A stretch of DNA of 64,000 nt from Gemmatimonadota bacterium. GTDB lineage: Bacteria; Gemmatimonadota; Gemmatimonadetes; Gemmatimonadales; Gemmatimonadaceae. The notes under the pieces were generated by a model. The model had not been told where the DNA came from. It was given only the letters and a program-made list of their open reading frames with translations, and did not search any database. Positions 36,410 through 44,977 of the stretch are shown here, one piece after another; the stretch's first letter is position 1, and every line of letters begins with the position of its first letter. The position numbers were made by a program, and so were the translations under genes. The DNA lies in the NCBI GenBank assembly GCA_028287235.1, contig JAQBQB010000009.1:62001-126000 (forward strand), written 5' to 3'.

Positions 36410-37933
36410 ATGAAGCTCGTCGAGTGCGTCCCCAACTTCTCCGAAGGCCGCCGTCCCGAGATCGTCGCCAAGATTCGCGACGCGATCGCGTCAGTCGAGG
36501 GCGTCGCGATTCTCGACGTCTCGTCGGACACGTCGCACAACCGCACCGTCGTGACCTTCGTGGCGCCGGTGGAGAATGCGGTCGACGCGGCGTTCGCGGG
36601 AATTCGGGAGGCACGGGCGCACATCGATCTCACGACGCACACCGGCGAGCATCCGCGGATGGGCGCGACCGACGTCGTGCCCTTCATTCCGCTCGAAGGC
36701 ACGACGATGGAAGACTGCATCGTCCTCGCCCGCACCCTCGGCGAGCGCGTGGGACGCGAGCTCGAGATTCCCGTGTTCCTGTACGAGCGCGCCGCGAGCA
36801 CGCCGGCGCGCGAGAATCTCGCCGACGTGCGCCGCGGACAGTTCGAGGGCATTCGCGACGAGATGAATGCCGGCGCCGCGAATCGCATCCCGGATTTCGG
36901 TCCTCCGCGCATCCACTCCACGGCGGGCGCCGTCGCGATCGGCGCGCGCCCCTTCCTCGTCGCGTTCAACGTCTACCTCGGACCGGCGCAGAACATCGAC
37001 GTCGCCAAGGCGGTCGCGAAAGCGGTGCGCGGGTCGTCGGGCGGACTGCGCTACGTAAAGGGCCTGGGTCTCGAGGTCGACGGCCAGGCACAGGTGTCGA
37101 TGAACCTCGTCGACACCGAGAAGACGCCGCTCTATCGCGCCTTCGAGATGGTGAAGATGGAATCGGAGGCGCTCGGCGTGTCGCCCACGTGGAGCGAGAT
37201 CGTGGGCGTGGTGCCGGAGCGCGCGCTGTTCGACACGGCGGCGCGCCACATCCAACTGCGTGACTTCAAGCCCGACATGGTCCTCGAGCACAAGGTGCGC
37301 TCGGCCATCCAGGGCGGCGAGTCGCTGACCAGCTTCGTCGCGTCGGTCGCGTCGCCCTCTCCTACGCCGGGCGGCGGCAGCGTCGCCGCGCACGTCGGCG
37401 CGCTCGGCGCCGCGCTGGCGCAGATGGTCGCCGGCCTCACCGTGGGGAAGAAGAAGTACGCGGCCGTCGAAGCGGACATGAAGGAGATCGGCCTCCAGGC
37501 CGCGGGGCTCGTGAACACGCTTTCCGCGCTCGTCGCCAAGGACGCCGATTCGTATAGCGCGGTGTCCGCGGCCTACAAGCTTCCGTCCGAGCCCGAAGAA
37601 GCGGCGCACAAGCGCAAGGCCGCGATTACCGATGCGCTGCTCGGCGCGGCGGAAGTTCCGCTCGAGACGGCGCGCGCGTGCATGCAGGTCGCCGAGCTCG
37701 CCGCGGCGTGCGCGACGAAGGGCAACACCAACGCCGTGTCGGATGCCGGCGTCGCCGCGCTGCTCGCCGACGCGGCGTGCCGGGGCGCCGTCTACAACGT
37801 GCGAATCAATGTCTCGTCGCTCGAGGACAAATCGCGCGGCGCGGGGCTCGTCGGCGAGGCGAACAAGATTCTCGCCCAGACGCGCGCGTACGTCGATCGC
37901 GCGACCGCGGCAGTGGACAACGCTATTGGCTAG
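36410..37933 (+). CDS. Glutamate formiminotransferase-cyclodeaminase fusion
   Basis: A 507-residue bifunctional enzyme of histidine breakdown and one-carbon metabolism. Residues 1-about 300: formiminotransferase (MKLVECVPNFSEGRR start, HTGEHPRMGATDVVPFIPL). Residues about 310-507: cyclodeaminase helical domain (SPSPTPGGGSVAAHVGALGAALAQMVAGLT, then SRGAGLVGEANKIL). In animals and some bacteria the two are one chain. No other hut gene is near. It ends in CTAG shared with the HIT gene's stop on the other strand. Confidence 0.93.
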   Translation: MKLVECVPNFSEGRRPEIVAKIRDAIASVEGVAILDVSSDTSHNRTVVTFVAPVENAVDAAFAGIREARAHIDLTTHTGEHPRMGATDVVPFIPLEGTTMEDCIVLARTLGERVGRELEIPVFLYERAASTPARENLADVRRGQFEGIRDEMNAGAANRIPDFGPPRIHSTAGAVAIGARPFLVAFNVYLGPAQNIDVAKAVAKAVRGSSGGLRYVKGLGLEVDGQAQVSMNLVDTEKTPLYRAFEMVKMESEALGVSPTWSEIVGVVPERALFDTAARHIQLRDFKPDMVLEHKVRSAIQGGESLTSFVASVASPSPTPGGGSVAAHVGALGAALAQMVAGLTVGKKKYAAVEADMKEIGLQAAGLVNTLSALVAKDADSYSAVSAAYKLPSEPEEAAHKRKAAITDALLGAAEVPLETARACMQVAELAAACATKGNTNAVSDAGVAALLADAACRGAVYNVRINVSSLEDKSRGAGLVGEANKILAQTRAYVDRATAAVDNAIG

Positions 37934-38364
37934 CGCCGGTCGGAGAGCGCGCTGCGAATGAGGTTCGCCGCGTCCTCCAACTCCGGTCGTTGCGGCAACC
38001 GTCCGAACTCCGGTGGGAACTTCAACGCGAATCCGTCGTTTCGATACGCGGGAAAGACGTGCATGTGCACGTGCAGCACCTCCTGGCCGGCAGCTACGCC
38101 GTCGGCCAGGAGCATGTTCACCCCTTCGCAGCGAAGCCCCGAGGCACGGAGCGCGCCGTCGAGCTCGTGCGCCACGCGCATCATCTCCGCGGCCGTGTCG
38201 CTCGAAACGTCGGGAAAAGATTCCGCGTGCTCCTTGGCCACGACGAGCACGTGTCCGGTCGTCAGCGGACGGATGTCCATGAACGCCACACACCGCTCGC
38301 CCTGATGGATCCACGTCACGGGTAGCTCGCCCGCGATGATCTGGCAGAAGACGCAGTCCGACAT
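37930..38364 (-). CDS. HIT-family nucleotide hydrolase
   Basis: A 144-residue member of the histidine-triad superfamily. The triad reads HVHMHVFP (about 99-106), and CVFCQIIAGELP (4-15) is the usual zinc-ribbon-like start with CxxC. It hydrolyses nucleoside phosphoramidates or dinucleoside polyphosphates; HinT-like. Its TAG overlaps the convergent gene's TAG within CTAG (37930-37933). Confidence 0.93.
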   Translation of the reverse strand: MSDCVFCQIIAGELPVTWIHQGERCVAFMDIRPLTTGHVLVVAKEHAESFPDVSSDTAAEMMRVAHELDGALRASGLRCEGVNMLLADGVAAGQEVLHVHMHVFPAYRNDGFALKFPPEFGRLPQRPELEDAANLIRSALSDRR

Positions 38365-38396
38365 TCACACCTCTCCAGGTGAGCGGAGCACGACGG

Positions 38397-39485
38397 CTAG
38401 CGCGCGGTTCGTCCTGCACGCGCGAGCGCCGCGCGCGATGCGCGAGCGTTCCACCACATGAGGAATCCGCTGACGCCCTGTAGCGCGAGCACGAGCGCGG
38501 CCAGCAGCCACACGACCTCCGTGGGCTTGCCCATCAGATCGCCGGTGTGCGCCGAGCGCAACACATTCGCCAGCCGTGTGCCCGGCTGCGCCGAACGCGT
38601 GCTCGCGGCGAGCAGCACCGTGCCGCGATAGCGATCCACCATCACGCGGCTCCGCCCGCCCGGTGTGAAGTCGCCCGGAAAGCGCATCGCCGCGGTGAAC
38701 GGCTGATCACGTTTGGGCGGAAGCGAGAGAAAGGTGACGCTCGCTCCCGGCAGCGTCGCGAGCGCGATGTGATACAACGAGTCGGCCGAGATCTGCGGCG
38801 CAACGCCAAGCGGCTCGTATTGATCGAGCATCTCCGGCGGCGGCGTGCGATCCAGCATGTACATCAACTTGTTCAACGCACCGTAGTGGATCACGAGCCC
38901 GCTCGCCGTGATCACGACGAGCACCACTGCCGCGATGGCGCCGAGCGAGTGGTGGAGATCGAACACCACCCGCTTCCACGACGCCGACCAGCGCACGCGC
39001 CAGATCTTGTCGCGCCACCAGATGTAGACGCCGCTCAGCACCAGCAGCAGCGACACGATCGTCGCGATGGCCACGATCTCGCCGCCGATCTTGCTCGCCA
39101 GCAGCGTCACGTGGAGCACGTGCAGACGGCGAGGCAGCGTCGCGTTCCATTCCGCGATCGTGCGCGTGCCGCGCACGCTGCCGGCATACGGATCGACGAA
39201 CACCTGCGTGCCGCCCGCCTGCACCAGGTACGCGCGGTCGGGCACCGGCGAGATCGTGACGCCCGTGACCGGCGACTTGGGCACCGCCGCATGCGCGCGG
39301 GCGAGGATCGTGTCGAGCGACAGCACCGTGGCACCGGGCGTCACGCGCCACAGCTCGGGGTGCATGCCGCGGTCCATCGCGCCCTCGAACACCAGCGCGC
39401 TTCCGCTCAGCGAAACGACGAGAATGACGATCGTGGCCGCCAGCGCGACCCAGCGATGGAAGACGAGAAAGAATCGATGAATCAT
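38397..39485 (-). CDS. PepSY-associated transmembrane protein
   Basis: A 362-residue inner-membrane protein with four main helices (about 12-33, 135-160, 180-204, 318-345) and two extracytoplasmic PepSY-like domains between them. HRWVALAATIVILVVSLSG at the start, GGEIVAIATIVSLLLVLSGVYIWWRDK and FDLHHSLGAIAAVVLVVITASGLVI (His pairs that can bind haem) are typical of the PiuB/FhuF-neighbour type linked to siderophore-iron reduction. No TonB receptor is in view. It follows the M20 peptidase gene by four bases. Confidence 0.85.
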   Translation of the reverse strand: MIHRFFLVFHRWVALAATIVILVVSLSGSALVFEGAMDRGMHPELWRVTPGATVLSLDTILARAHAAVPKSPVTGVTISPVPDRAYLVQAGGTQVFVDPYAGSVRGTRTIAEWNATLPRRLHVLHVTLLASKIGGEIVAIATIVSLLLVLSGVYIWWRDKIWRVRWSASWKRVVFDLHHSLGAIAAVVLVVITASGLVIHYGALNKLMYMLDRTPPPEMLDQYEPLGVAPQISADSLYHIALATLPGASVTFLSLPPKRDQPFTAAMRFPGDFTPGGRSRVMVDRYRGTVLLAASTRSAQPGTRLANVLRSAHTGDLMGKPTEVVWLLAALVLALQGVSGFLMWWNARASRAALARAGRTAR

Positions 39486-39489
39486 GAGA

Positions 39490-40902
39490 TCACGGTTTGC
39501 GTGCGACGTCGAGCAGCGTCTGGTAGATCATCTCCGTGCCCTGCCTCAGCGACGCGACGCTCACCTTCTCGTCGTTCCCGTGCATCCGCGTCAGTTCGTC
39601 GGCGTCGATCGGATAGGGATAGATGCCGTACACGGGCACGTTCTTCGTCCGCCACGCGCCGGCATCCGTGCCCGCCTGGAAGAGATAGGGTGTCACCTCG
39701 GCGCCGGGAAACTGCGCCTTCGCCGCGTGCTCGAGCGCGCGATAGAGGTCGGTGTTCACGGGCGAAACGGGGGTCGCGGCGAACGTCCGGCTGCCGATGC
39801 TCAGCTCCACGCTCGGGTCGGCGACGACGCGCGTGAGCTCCGCAACGAGCGCCGCGGGATCGCTCCCCGGAATCATCCGCAGGTTGATCGTCGCTTGCGC
39901 CGAACCCGGGATGACGTTCGCTCTGAATCCGCCGTTGATGATCACCGGCGCGATCGTGTTGCGGATGAGCGAATGCAGCAATGGATCCCGGCTCACGATC
40001 GAGTCGGCCTTTCTCGCTCTAACCGGATCGGCGCCGACCACGTCGCGCAGGTAGCCGGACATCGGTGCGGTGCTCGTCCGCGATAGCGCGCCGAAGAACT
40101 GCCGCGTCTCCGGCGTGATCGTGAGCGGAGTTTCGTACGTGGAGATCTTGGCCAGCGCGCGCGACAGCGCGAAGATCGCGTTGTCGGGCCGCGGCATCGA
40201 CGAGTGCGTCGACGTTCCGCGCGCGGTGACGGTGAGCGGAATCGACGCCTTGTCCGCCGTCGACACGCTCACGTACCGCACCTTGCCGTCGTCGCCCTTC
40301 ATGATCCACCCGCCCTCGTTCAACGCGAACTCGGCGTCGATGTCGGCCCAGTGTTCGCGCGCCAGCCAGGTGGTGCTGTACGGCCCGCCTCCCTCCTCGT
40401 CCGCCTCGGCCACGAAGATCACGTCGCGCGCGAGCGGGATCTTGCGCTCGGCGAGCATCATCGCGGCTCGGGCAAAGACGGCCATGCCGCCCTTGAAGTC
40501 GATCGCCCCGCGGCCGTAGACATGGCCGTCCTTCTCGACGCCCGCGAATGGATCGAGACTCCACTTCTCGCGCTCGACGCCCACGACGTCCGCGTGCGCG
40601 GCGAGCAGCACCGGCCGCTTGCTGCCGTCGCCCTTGAGGCGCGCGATGATGATCGCCTTGCCGGTGTCGGCCGTCTGAAGAACCTTGACCTCGAAGCCAA
40701 GCGCCCTGAATCGAGGCGCGAGCAGCTCGGCGATTCCGCGCACGTTCCCCGGCGGGTTGCTCGTGTTGACGCGAATGAGCTCGCCGAGGAGCGCGGCGGT
40801 GGAGTCGCGGCTCGGCGCTTGCCCGAGTGCGATGGCCGGCACGGCGCCGGGGAAAATGAGCGAACAAATGATCGATAGACGAACGACGGACGAATGACGC
40901 AT
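39490..40902 (-). CDS. Exported M20-family peptidase
   Basis: Zn-dependent peptidase of the M20/ArgE/DapE family, 470 residues with a signal peptide (about 1-28). Motifs: AAHADVVGV (about 102), GRGAIDFKGGMAV (about 130) with the metal-bridging Asp, AEADEEGGG (about 165, catalytic Glu pair) and GTDAGAW (about 424). A dimerisation domain insert lies between about 205 and 330. It probably releases amino acids from short peptides in the periplasm. The start overlaps the divergent DUF72 frame only if that used an earlier ATG. Confidence 0.9.
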   Translation of the reverse strand: MRHSSVVRLSIICSLIFPGAVPAIALGQAPSRDSTAALLGELIRVNTSNPPGNVRGIAELLAPRFRALGFEVKVLQTADTGKAIIIARLKGDGSKRPVLLAAHADVVGVEREKWSLDPFAGVEKDGHVYGRGAIDFKGGMAVFARAAMMLAERKIPLARDVIFVAEADEEGGGPYSTTWLAREHWADIDAEFALNEGGWIMKGDDGKVRYVSVSTADKASIPLTVTARGTSTHSSMPRPDNAIFALSRALAKISTYETPLTITPETRQFFGALSRTSTAPMSGYLRDVVGADPVRARKADSIVSRDPLLHSLIRNTIAPVIINGGFRANVIPGSAQATINLRMIPGSDPAALVAELTRVVADPSVELSIGSRTFAATPVSPVNTDLYRALEHAAKAQFPGAEVTPYLFQAGTDAGAWRTKNVPVYGIYPYPIDADELTRMHGNDEKVSVASLRQGTEMIYQTLLDVARKP

Positions 40903-40917
40903 ATCGGAGTTGGGGGG

Positions 40918-41658
40918 ATGAAGGTGGCGCCAACATACCTCGGAACGGCCGGCTGGTCACTCCCCAGGGCGGTCCAAGAGTCCTTTCCCGCGCCGGGCTC
41001 GCACCTCGTGCGCTACGCGACGCGCTTCTCCGCCGCCGAGATCAACTCCTCCTTCTATCGGTCGCATCGGCCGTCGACCTACGAGCGGTGGGCAGATGCC
41101 GTTCCGTCGTCGTTCCGCTTTTCCGTCAAAGTCCCGAAGACGATCACCCACGAGAAAGCGCTCGCCGGCGCACGCGACGACATTGAGAATTTCCTCATCG
41201 AGCTCGCGCCGCTGGGCGAGAAGTTGGGCTGCCTGCTCGTTCAGCTGCCGCCTAAGCTCGAGCTGAATGCACGAGCGGCGAACGCGTTCTTCACTCTCCT
41301 GCGCGACCGCTACGCAGGCCCCGTGGTCGCCGAGCCGCGTCACGCGAGCTGGTTCACCGCGAAGGGCGACGCGCTGCTGGCGCGCCATCAGGTCGCCCGC
41401 GTCGCCGCCGATCCGGCGCGCGTCCCGGAGGCCGCGCGTCCCGCGGGCTGGCCGCGTGTCGTGTACTACCGGCTGCACGGCGCGCCGCGAATGTACTACT
41501 CGTCGTACGATCGCGACTATCTCGCCGAGCTCGCGACGCACCTCGAGGCGGCGCGCCGCGAGACGGATGCCGTGTGGTGCATCTTCGACAACACGGCGTC
41601 GGGCGCGGCCGCGGCGAACGCGCTCGAGATGACGGAGTTGCTCAGCGCCGGCGCGTAG
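40918..41658 (+). CDS. DUF72 family protein
   Basis: A 246-residue TIM-barrel protein of the YecE/DUF72 family. YLGTAGWSLP at the start, INSSFYRSHRPSTYERWAD, FRFSVKVPKTITHEKALAGA, CLLVQLPPKLELN, VAEPRHASW, and YYRLHGAPRMYYSSYD...WCIFDNTASGAAAANAL are the family blocks. Function is unknown (a nuclease or sugar-binding role has been suggested). The ATG at 40918 has GGAG nine bases upstream and was preferred to the ATG at 40894, which overlaps the divergent peptidase gene. It overlaps the convergent tag gene by 17 bases. Confidence 0.85.
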   Translation: MKVAPTYLGTAGWSLPRAVQESFPAPGSHLVRYATRFSAAEINSSFYRSHRPSTYERWADAVPSSFRFSVKVPKTITHEKALAGARDDIENFLIELAPLGEKLGCLLVQLPPKLELNARAANAFFTLLRDRYAGPVVAEPRHASWFTAKGDALLARHQVARVAADPARVPEAARPAGWPRVVYYRLHGAPRMYYSSYDRDYLAELATHLEAARRETDAVWCIFDNTASGAAAANALEMTELLSAGA

Positions 41659-42229
41659 CTTTCGCCACCGCTTTCGCCACCTCGCCGTGCCGGAAGCAGC
41701 TCACGAGATGGTCGTTGACCATGCCGACGGCCTGCATGTACGCGTAGCAGATGGTCGGCCCCACGAACTTGAAGCCGCGTTTCAGCAAGTCCTTGCTCAT
41801 CGCCTCCGCTTCGGGCGTGCGCGCGGGAACCTCGGCCGACGAGCGGCGCCGGTTCGCGATGGGCGAGCCGTTGACGAACTGCCAGATGTATCCGTCGAAG
41901 GAGCCGAGCTCGCGCTGGACCTCGAGAAACGCGCGTGCGTTCGTGACGGCGCTGGCCACCTTGAGCCTGTTGCGTACGATTCCAGGATCCGCCAACAGGC
42001 GCTCCACGCGCGCCGGCGTGAACCGCGCTACGCGAGCCGGATCGAACTCCGCGAACGCGCGCCGGTAATTGTCGCGCTTGTTGAGAATCGTGGACCAGCT
42101 CAACCCGGCCTGGGCTCCCTCGAGAATGAGGAACTCGAAGAGCGTGTGGTCGTCGTGGACCGGAACGCCCCACTCACGATCGTGGTATTCGATGTCGAGC
42201 GGCGAGCGGGCCCACGGGCAGCGTTGCAC
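41642..42229 (-). CDS. tag: DNA-3-methyladenine glycosylase I
   Basis: DNA repair enzyme removing 3-methyladenine, 195 residues. The zinc-snap ligands are all present: Cys4 (MQRCPWA), His16 (IEYHDREWGVP) and the C-terminal His and Cys (VNDHLVSCFRH). The LEGAQAGLSWSTIL motif with catalytic Glu is at about 37-50. Length and motifs match the constitutive Tag. It ends against the DUF72 gene with a 17-base convergent overlap. Confidence 0.95.
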   Translation of the reverse strand: MQRCPWARSPLDIEYHDREWGVPVHDDHTLFEFLILEGAQAGLSWSTILNKRDNYRRAFAEFDPARVARFTPARVERLLADPGIVRNRLKVASAVTNARAFLEVQRELGSFDGYIWQFVNGSPIANRRRSSAEVPARTPEAEAMSKDLLKRGFKFVGPTICYAYMQAVGMVNDHLVSCFRHGEVAKAVAKATRRR

Positions 42230-42246
42230 TCATCCCCCTTTTTCTG

Positions 42247-42909
42247 TCAGAACACTCGCCGCTGCAGCCGGCCAACGTTGAACTTCGCCGTGTCGGCGAT
42301 CGCCATGACGGTCATGACGCCCGCCTGCACCGGGTCCGTCACCACCAGGTCGGCGGCATCGGGCACGCTGCCGGCCATGTTCAGGCTGACGACGAGCAAT
42401 CCTTTCGCCCGAACCTCGCGCACCGCCTGCTCGATGTCGCCGCCCATGAGAGAACCCGCAAGCACCAGCGCCGACGCGCGCGGCAGTCGCGCCACGGCGC
42501 GCACCGCCGCGGCCAGCGGCTGCTCTCCGACGAGCGGAATCGTGTCGACCGAGATCCGCTCGCCGCGAATGTTGTGACGGTCGGCCTCCGAGATGGCGCC
42601 GATCGCCACCTGCCCCACCTGCGCGCCACCGCCCATGATGATGACACGTTTGCCGTAGATCGTCTGCAGCGTGGCCACTTGCTCGAGATCGCGCACGATC
42701 GGCAGCGCTCGGAGCTCGCCGAGCAGCGGGGCCGGATCGTTCGGGAGATCGATCTCGAGGTAGACGTTCGACTCTCCCTCGCCGGCGCCCTGCCCGAAGA
42801 TTTCCACCGAGGAGATGTCGCCTTGATGACTCGCGATGACGCGCGTCAACTGATGGAGAATCCCCGGACCGGAATCGGTTCGCACGACTACGCCCAATCT
42901 CTCGCTCAT
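42247..42909 (-). CDS. ACT-domain protein (DUF5612-like C-terminus)
   Basis: A 220-residue cytoplasmic protein. Residues 1-75 form an ACT ligand-binding domain (LGVVVRTDSGPGILHQLTRV, then an SSVEIFGQ strand). Residues 80-220 look like a compact domain with MGGGAQVGQVAIGAISEADRHNIRGERISVDTIPL, LVLAGSLMGGDIEQAVREVRAKGLLVVSLNMAGSVPDAADLVVTDPVQAG, as in the DUF5612 proteins best known from archaea. It could sense an amino acid, but target and ligand are unknown. The ATG at 42909 overlaps the stop of the permease remnant upstream. Confidence 0.7.
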   Translation of the reverse strand: MSERLGVVVRTDSGPGILHQLTRVIASHQGDISSVEIFGQGAGEGESNVYLEIDLPNDPAPLLGELRALPIVRDLEQVATLQTIYGKRVIIMGGGAQVGQVAIGAISEADRHNIRGERISVDTIPLVGEQPLAAAVRAVARLPRASALVLAGSLMGGDIEQAVREVRAKGLLVVSLNMAGSVPDAADLVVTDPVQAGVMTVMAIADTAKFNVGRLQRRVF

Positions 42910-43060
42910 CTGCGTTTGTCCCCTCGCAACGCCATCATTGGATTCGCCACGGCCACGAAGATCGCCGCCATCCCGATGAAAGTAGCCGTATCCAGGGGCC
43001 CCGCCGAAGAGGGATCGTGCGAGAACGGAAAACGGATCAACGGTCCACGGAAAACGCCAG
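42906..43060 (-). pseudogene. Remnant of an ABC-transporter permease C-terminus
   Basis: The minus-strand frame ending at 42906 reads PLDTATFIGMAAIFVAVANP then MMALRGDKRR and a stop. This is the order seen at the end of MacB/FtsX-like permeases (a last helix after a PxDxxTF segment and a terminal VDPMxALR), but about 15 residues that normally join them are missing. Nothing of the permease body is seen upstream, where the hybrid kinase gene ends at 43064. I read it as a decayed fragment; its stop still overlaps the ACT gene start. Confidence 0.4.
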
Positions 43061-43063
43061 CTC

Positions 43064-44962
43064 CTAGCTCGCTTTCCACCGCTGCCGCAACCGCCCCTTC
43101 GGCACTCCGAGCGACGCCACGACATCGGTGAAATCGAACGGCTTCGATAGATACGGCCGCTCCGTTCCCGCGAGGAACGCCTGCAGATCGGGGCTCACGA
43201 TGTCGCCGGTGAGAAACACCACTCGATCGCTGAGATCGGGACGGTTGATGCGCCACTGCTCGAAGATCTGCCGGCCCGACAGATCCGGCATCCGCATGTC
43301 GAGAATGATCGTATCGAACTCCTCGTCGCCCTCGGCGCGCCACACCGCTTCGTTGCCGCTGCTCACCGTCACGGGCGTGTGACCTTGCGACGCGAGAAAG
43401 CGGTCGAGAGCCATGCGGATCGGCTCTTCATCGTCCGCCACGAGCACACGCAACCCCGGCCGCACGATTTGCGGCAGGCGTCGTGCCGGCACGGCCGACG
43501 CTCCCGCGGCGGTGACCGGAAGCTCGACGGTAAAGCGCGCTCCGCCGCCCACGTTGTCGACCCAGATTCGTCCACCATGCTCGCTCACGATGCCGAGCGA
43601 GATGGAGAGACCGAGCCCCGTTCCCTGGCCCGTCGGTTTCGTGGTGAAGAACGGGTTGAAGATGAGATCGACGGAATGCGGCGGGATGCCGCCGCCGGTG
43701 TCCTCGACCTCGATGCGCACCGTGCCGCCAAGGGCGCGCGTTCGCACCGTCAACCGGTGGTCATGCCGCGCCGAATTCGCCATGGCGTGCTCCGCGTTCG
43801 TCACCAGATTCAGCAACACCTGCTGAATCTGATAGACGTCGACCACCGTGTCGGGGATCGCCGGGTCCAGCTCGCAGACCAGCTCCGTGCCGCGCACGCG
43901 TACTTCGTACGCGCGCAGCTCCAGCGTGTTCTCGACGATCGCGTTGACGTTGGCACTCGCCTTTTCGGCCGCGTGTTGCCGCGCGAACGTCAACAGGTTG
44001 TGCACGATTCGCGCGGCGCGGCGCGCTTCGCCGCTGATCACTTCAGCGGAGTGATGCGCGTCGGGCGTGAGCGACTTGTCCGCCAGCAGCAGCTGGGCGA
44101 AGCCCGAGATGCCGGCCAACGGGTTGTTGATCTCGTGCGCCACGCCGCTCACCAGCTGCCCGATGGCCGCCATCTTCTCGGACTGGATGAGCTGCAGCTG
44201 GAGCTGTTTTTCCTGCGTGGCGTCGCGAATCATGCACAGCACTTCGCGGCTGCGCTCCGGACAGGCGTAGTTCACCGTGATGTGCCGCCGCTCTCCGTCC
44301 TTGCGAAGCATCACGGTCTCGAACTGTCCGGCGTTGCCCGACAGCGCGCGCCGGAACTCGAGCACGGCGCGCGGCAATGCGTCGATCGCCAGCAGAGGTC
44401 CGAAGAATCGCCCAATGAGCTCTCCCCGCGGGTAGCCGGAGATCGCCTCGCCGGCGTCGTTCACGGTCGTGAACCGCCCGAACGCGTCGAACGTCATGAT
44501 CGCGTCGCTCGCACCCTCGAACAGGTGGCGGTAGCGCGACTCGGAGCGCGCCAGATTCTCCCACGCCTCCCACTGCTCGGTGACGTCGCGCAACGTGACC
44601 AGGTGGCTCGCCACGCCGTCGCTCGGCGCGGCGTCGGTGCGCGACACCGCGACTTCGGCGATCCGCTGGTCGCCGTCGCCTCGAACGAACCGCGCGTGAT
44701 ACCGGTTGCCGCCGGTGCGCAGCGCCATGCTGTCGCCGGCCGGGTGGGTCACGCTCAACACGTCGCTCAGGCGCAGGCCGCGCAGCGACGCGTCGCTTCG
44801 GCCGAACATGCGCGCCGCGGCGAGGTTGACCGCAATGATGATGTCGTCGCTCGTCAGCTCGACGACGCCGTCGGGCAGCCGGTCGACGATCGACGCCGGC
44901 ACCGACGGCGCCGGAAGCTCGGCGAGCCTTCGCGACCGCCGGAATGCTTGGATGATCCTCAC
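43064..44962 (-). CDS. Hybrid PAS histidine kinase with C-terminal receiver
   Basis: A 632-residue cytoplasmic signalling protein. Two PAS domains (about 25-130 and 140-255), HisKA with GVAHEINNPLAG (His about 276), HATPase_c (NLVTNAEHAM, EDTGGGIPPHSVDLIFNPFFTTKPTGQGTGLGLSI) and a receiver with VLVADDEEP and the phospho-acceptor Asp in IILDMRMPDL, plus a late Lys (YLSKPF). A kinase of this NtrB-like type with its own receiver often passes phosphate to a separate histidine phosphotransferase, none of which is in view. It lies 15 bases downstream of the haem-oxygenase-like gene. Confidence 0.93.
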   Translation of the reverse strand: MRIIQAFRRSRRLAELPAPSVPASIVDRLPDGVVELTSDDIIIAVNLAAARMFGRSDASLRGLRLSDVLSVTHPAGDSMALRTGGNRYHARFVRGDGDQRIAEVAVSRTDAAPSDGVASHLVTLRDVTEQWEAWENLARSESRYRHLFEGASDAIMTFDAFGRFTTVNDAGEAISGYPRGELIGRFFGPLLAIDALPRAVLEFRRALSGNAGQFETVMLRKDGERRHITVNYACPERSREVLCMIRDATQEKQLQLQLIQSEKMAAIGQLVSGVAHEINNPLAGISGFAQLLLADKSLTPDAHHSAEVISGEARRAARIVHNLLTFARQHAAEKASANVNAIVENTLELRAYEVRVRGTELVCELDPAIPDTVVDVYQIQQVLLNLVTNAEHAMANSARHDHRLTVRTRALGGTVRIEVEDTGGGIPPHSVDLIFNPFFTTKPTGQGTGLGLSISLGIVSEHGGRIWVDNVGGGARFTVELPVTAAGASAVPARRLPQIVRPGLRVLVADDEEPIRMALDRFLASQGHTPVTVSSGNEAVWRAEGDEEFDTIILDMRMPDLSGRQIFEQWRINRPDLSDRVVFLTGDIVSPDLQAFLAGTERPYLSKPFDFTDVVASLGVPKGRLRQRWKAS

Positions 44963-44977
44963 GAAGTCGCCTGTCCG

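Noticed and set aside
36491-38419. Long minus-strand frame opposite the formiminotransferase gene
   Set aside because: Shadow of the coding strand; no recognisable domain.
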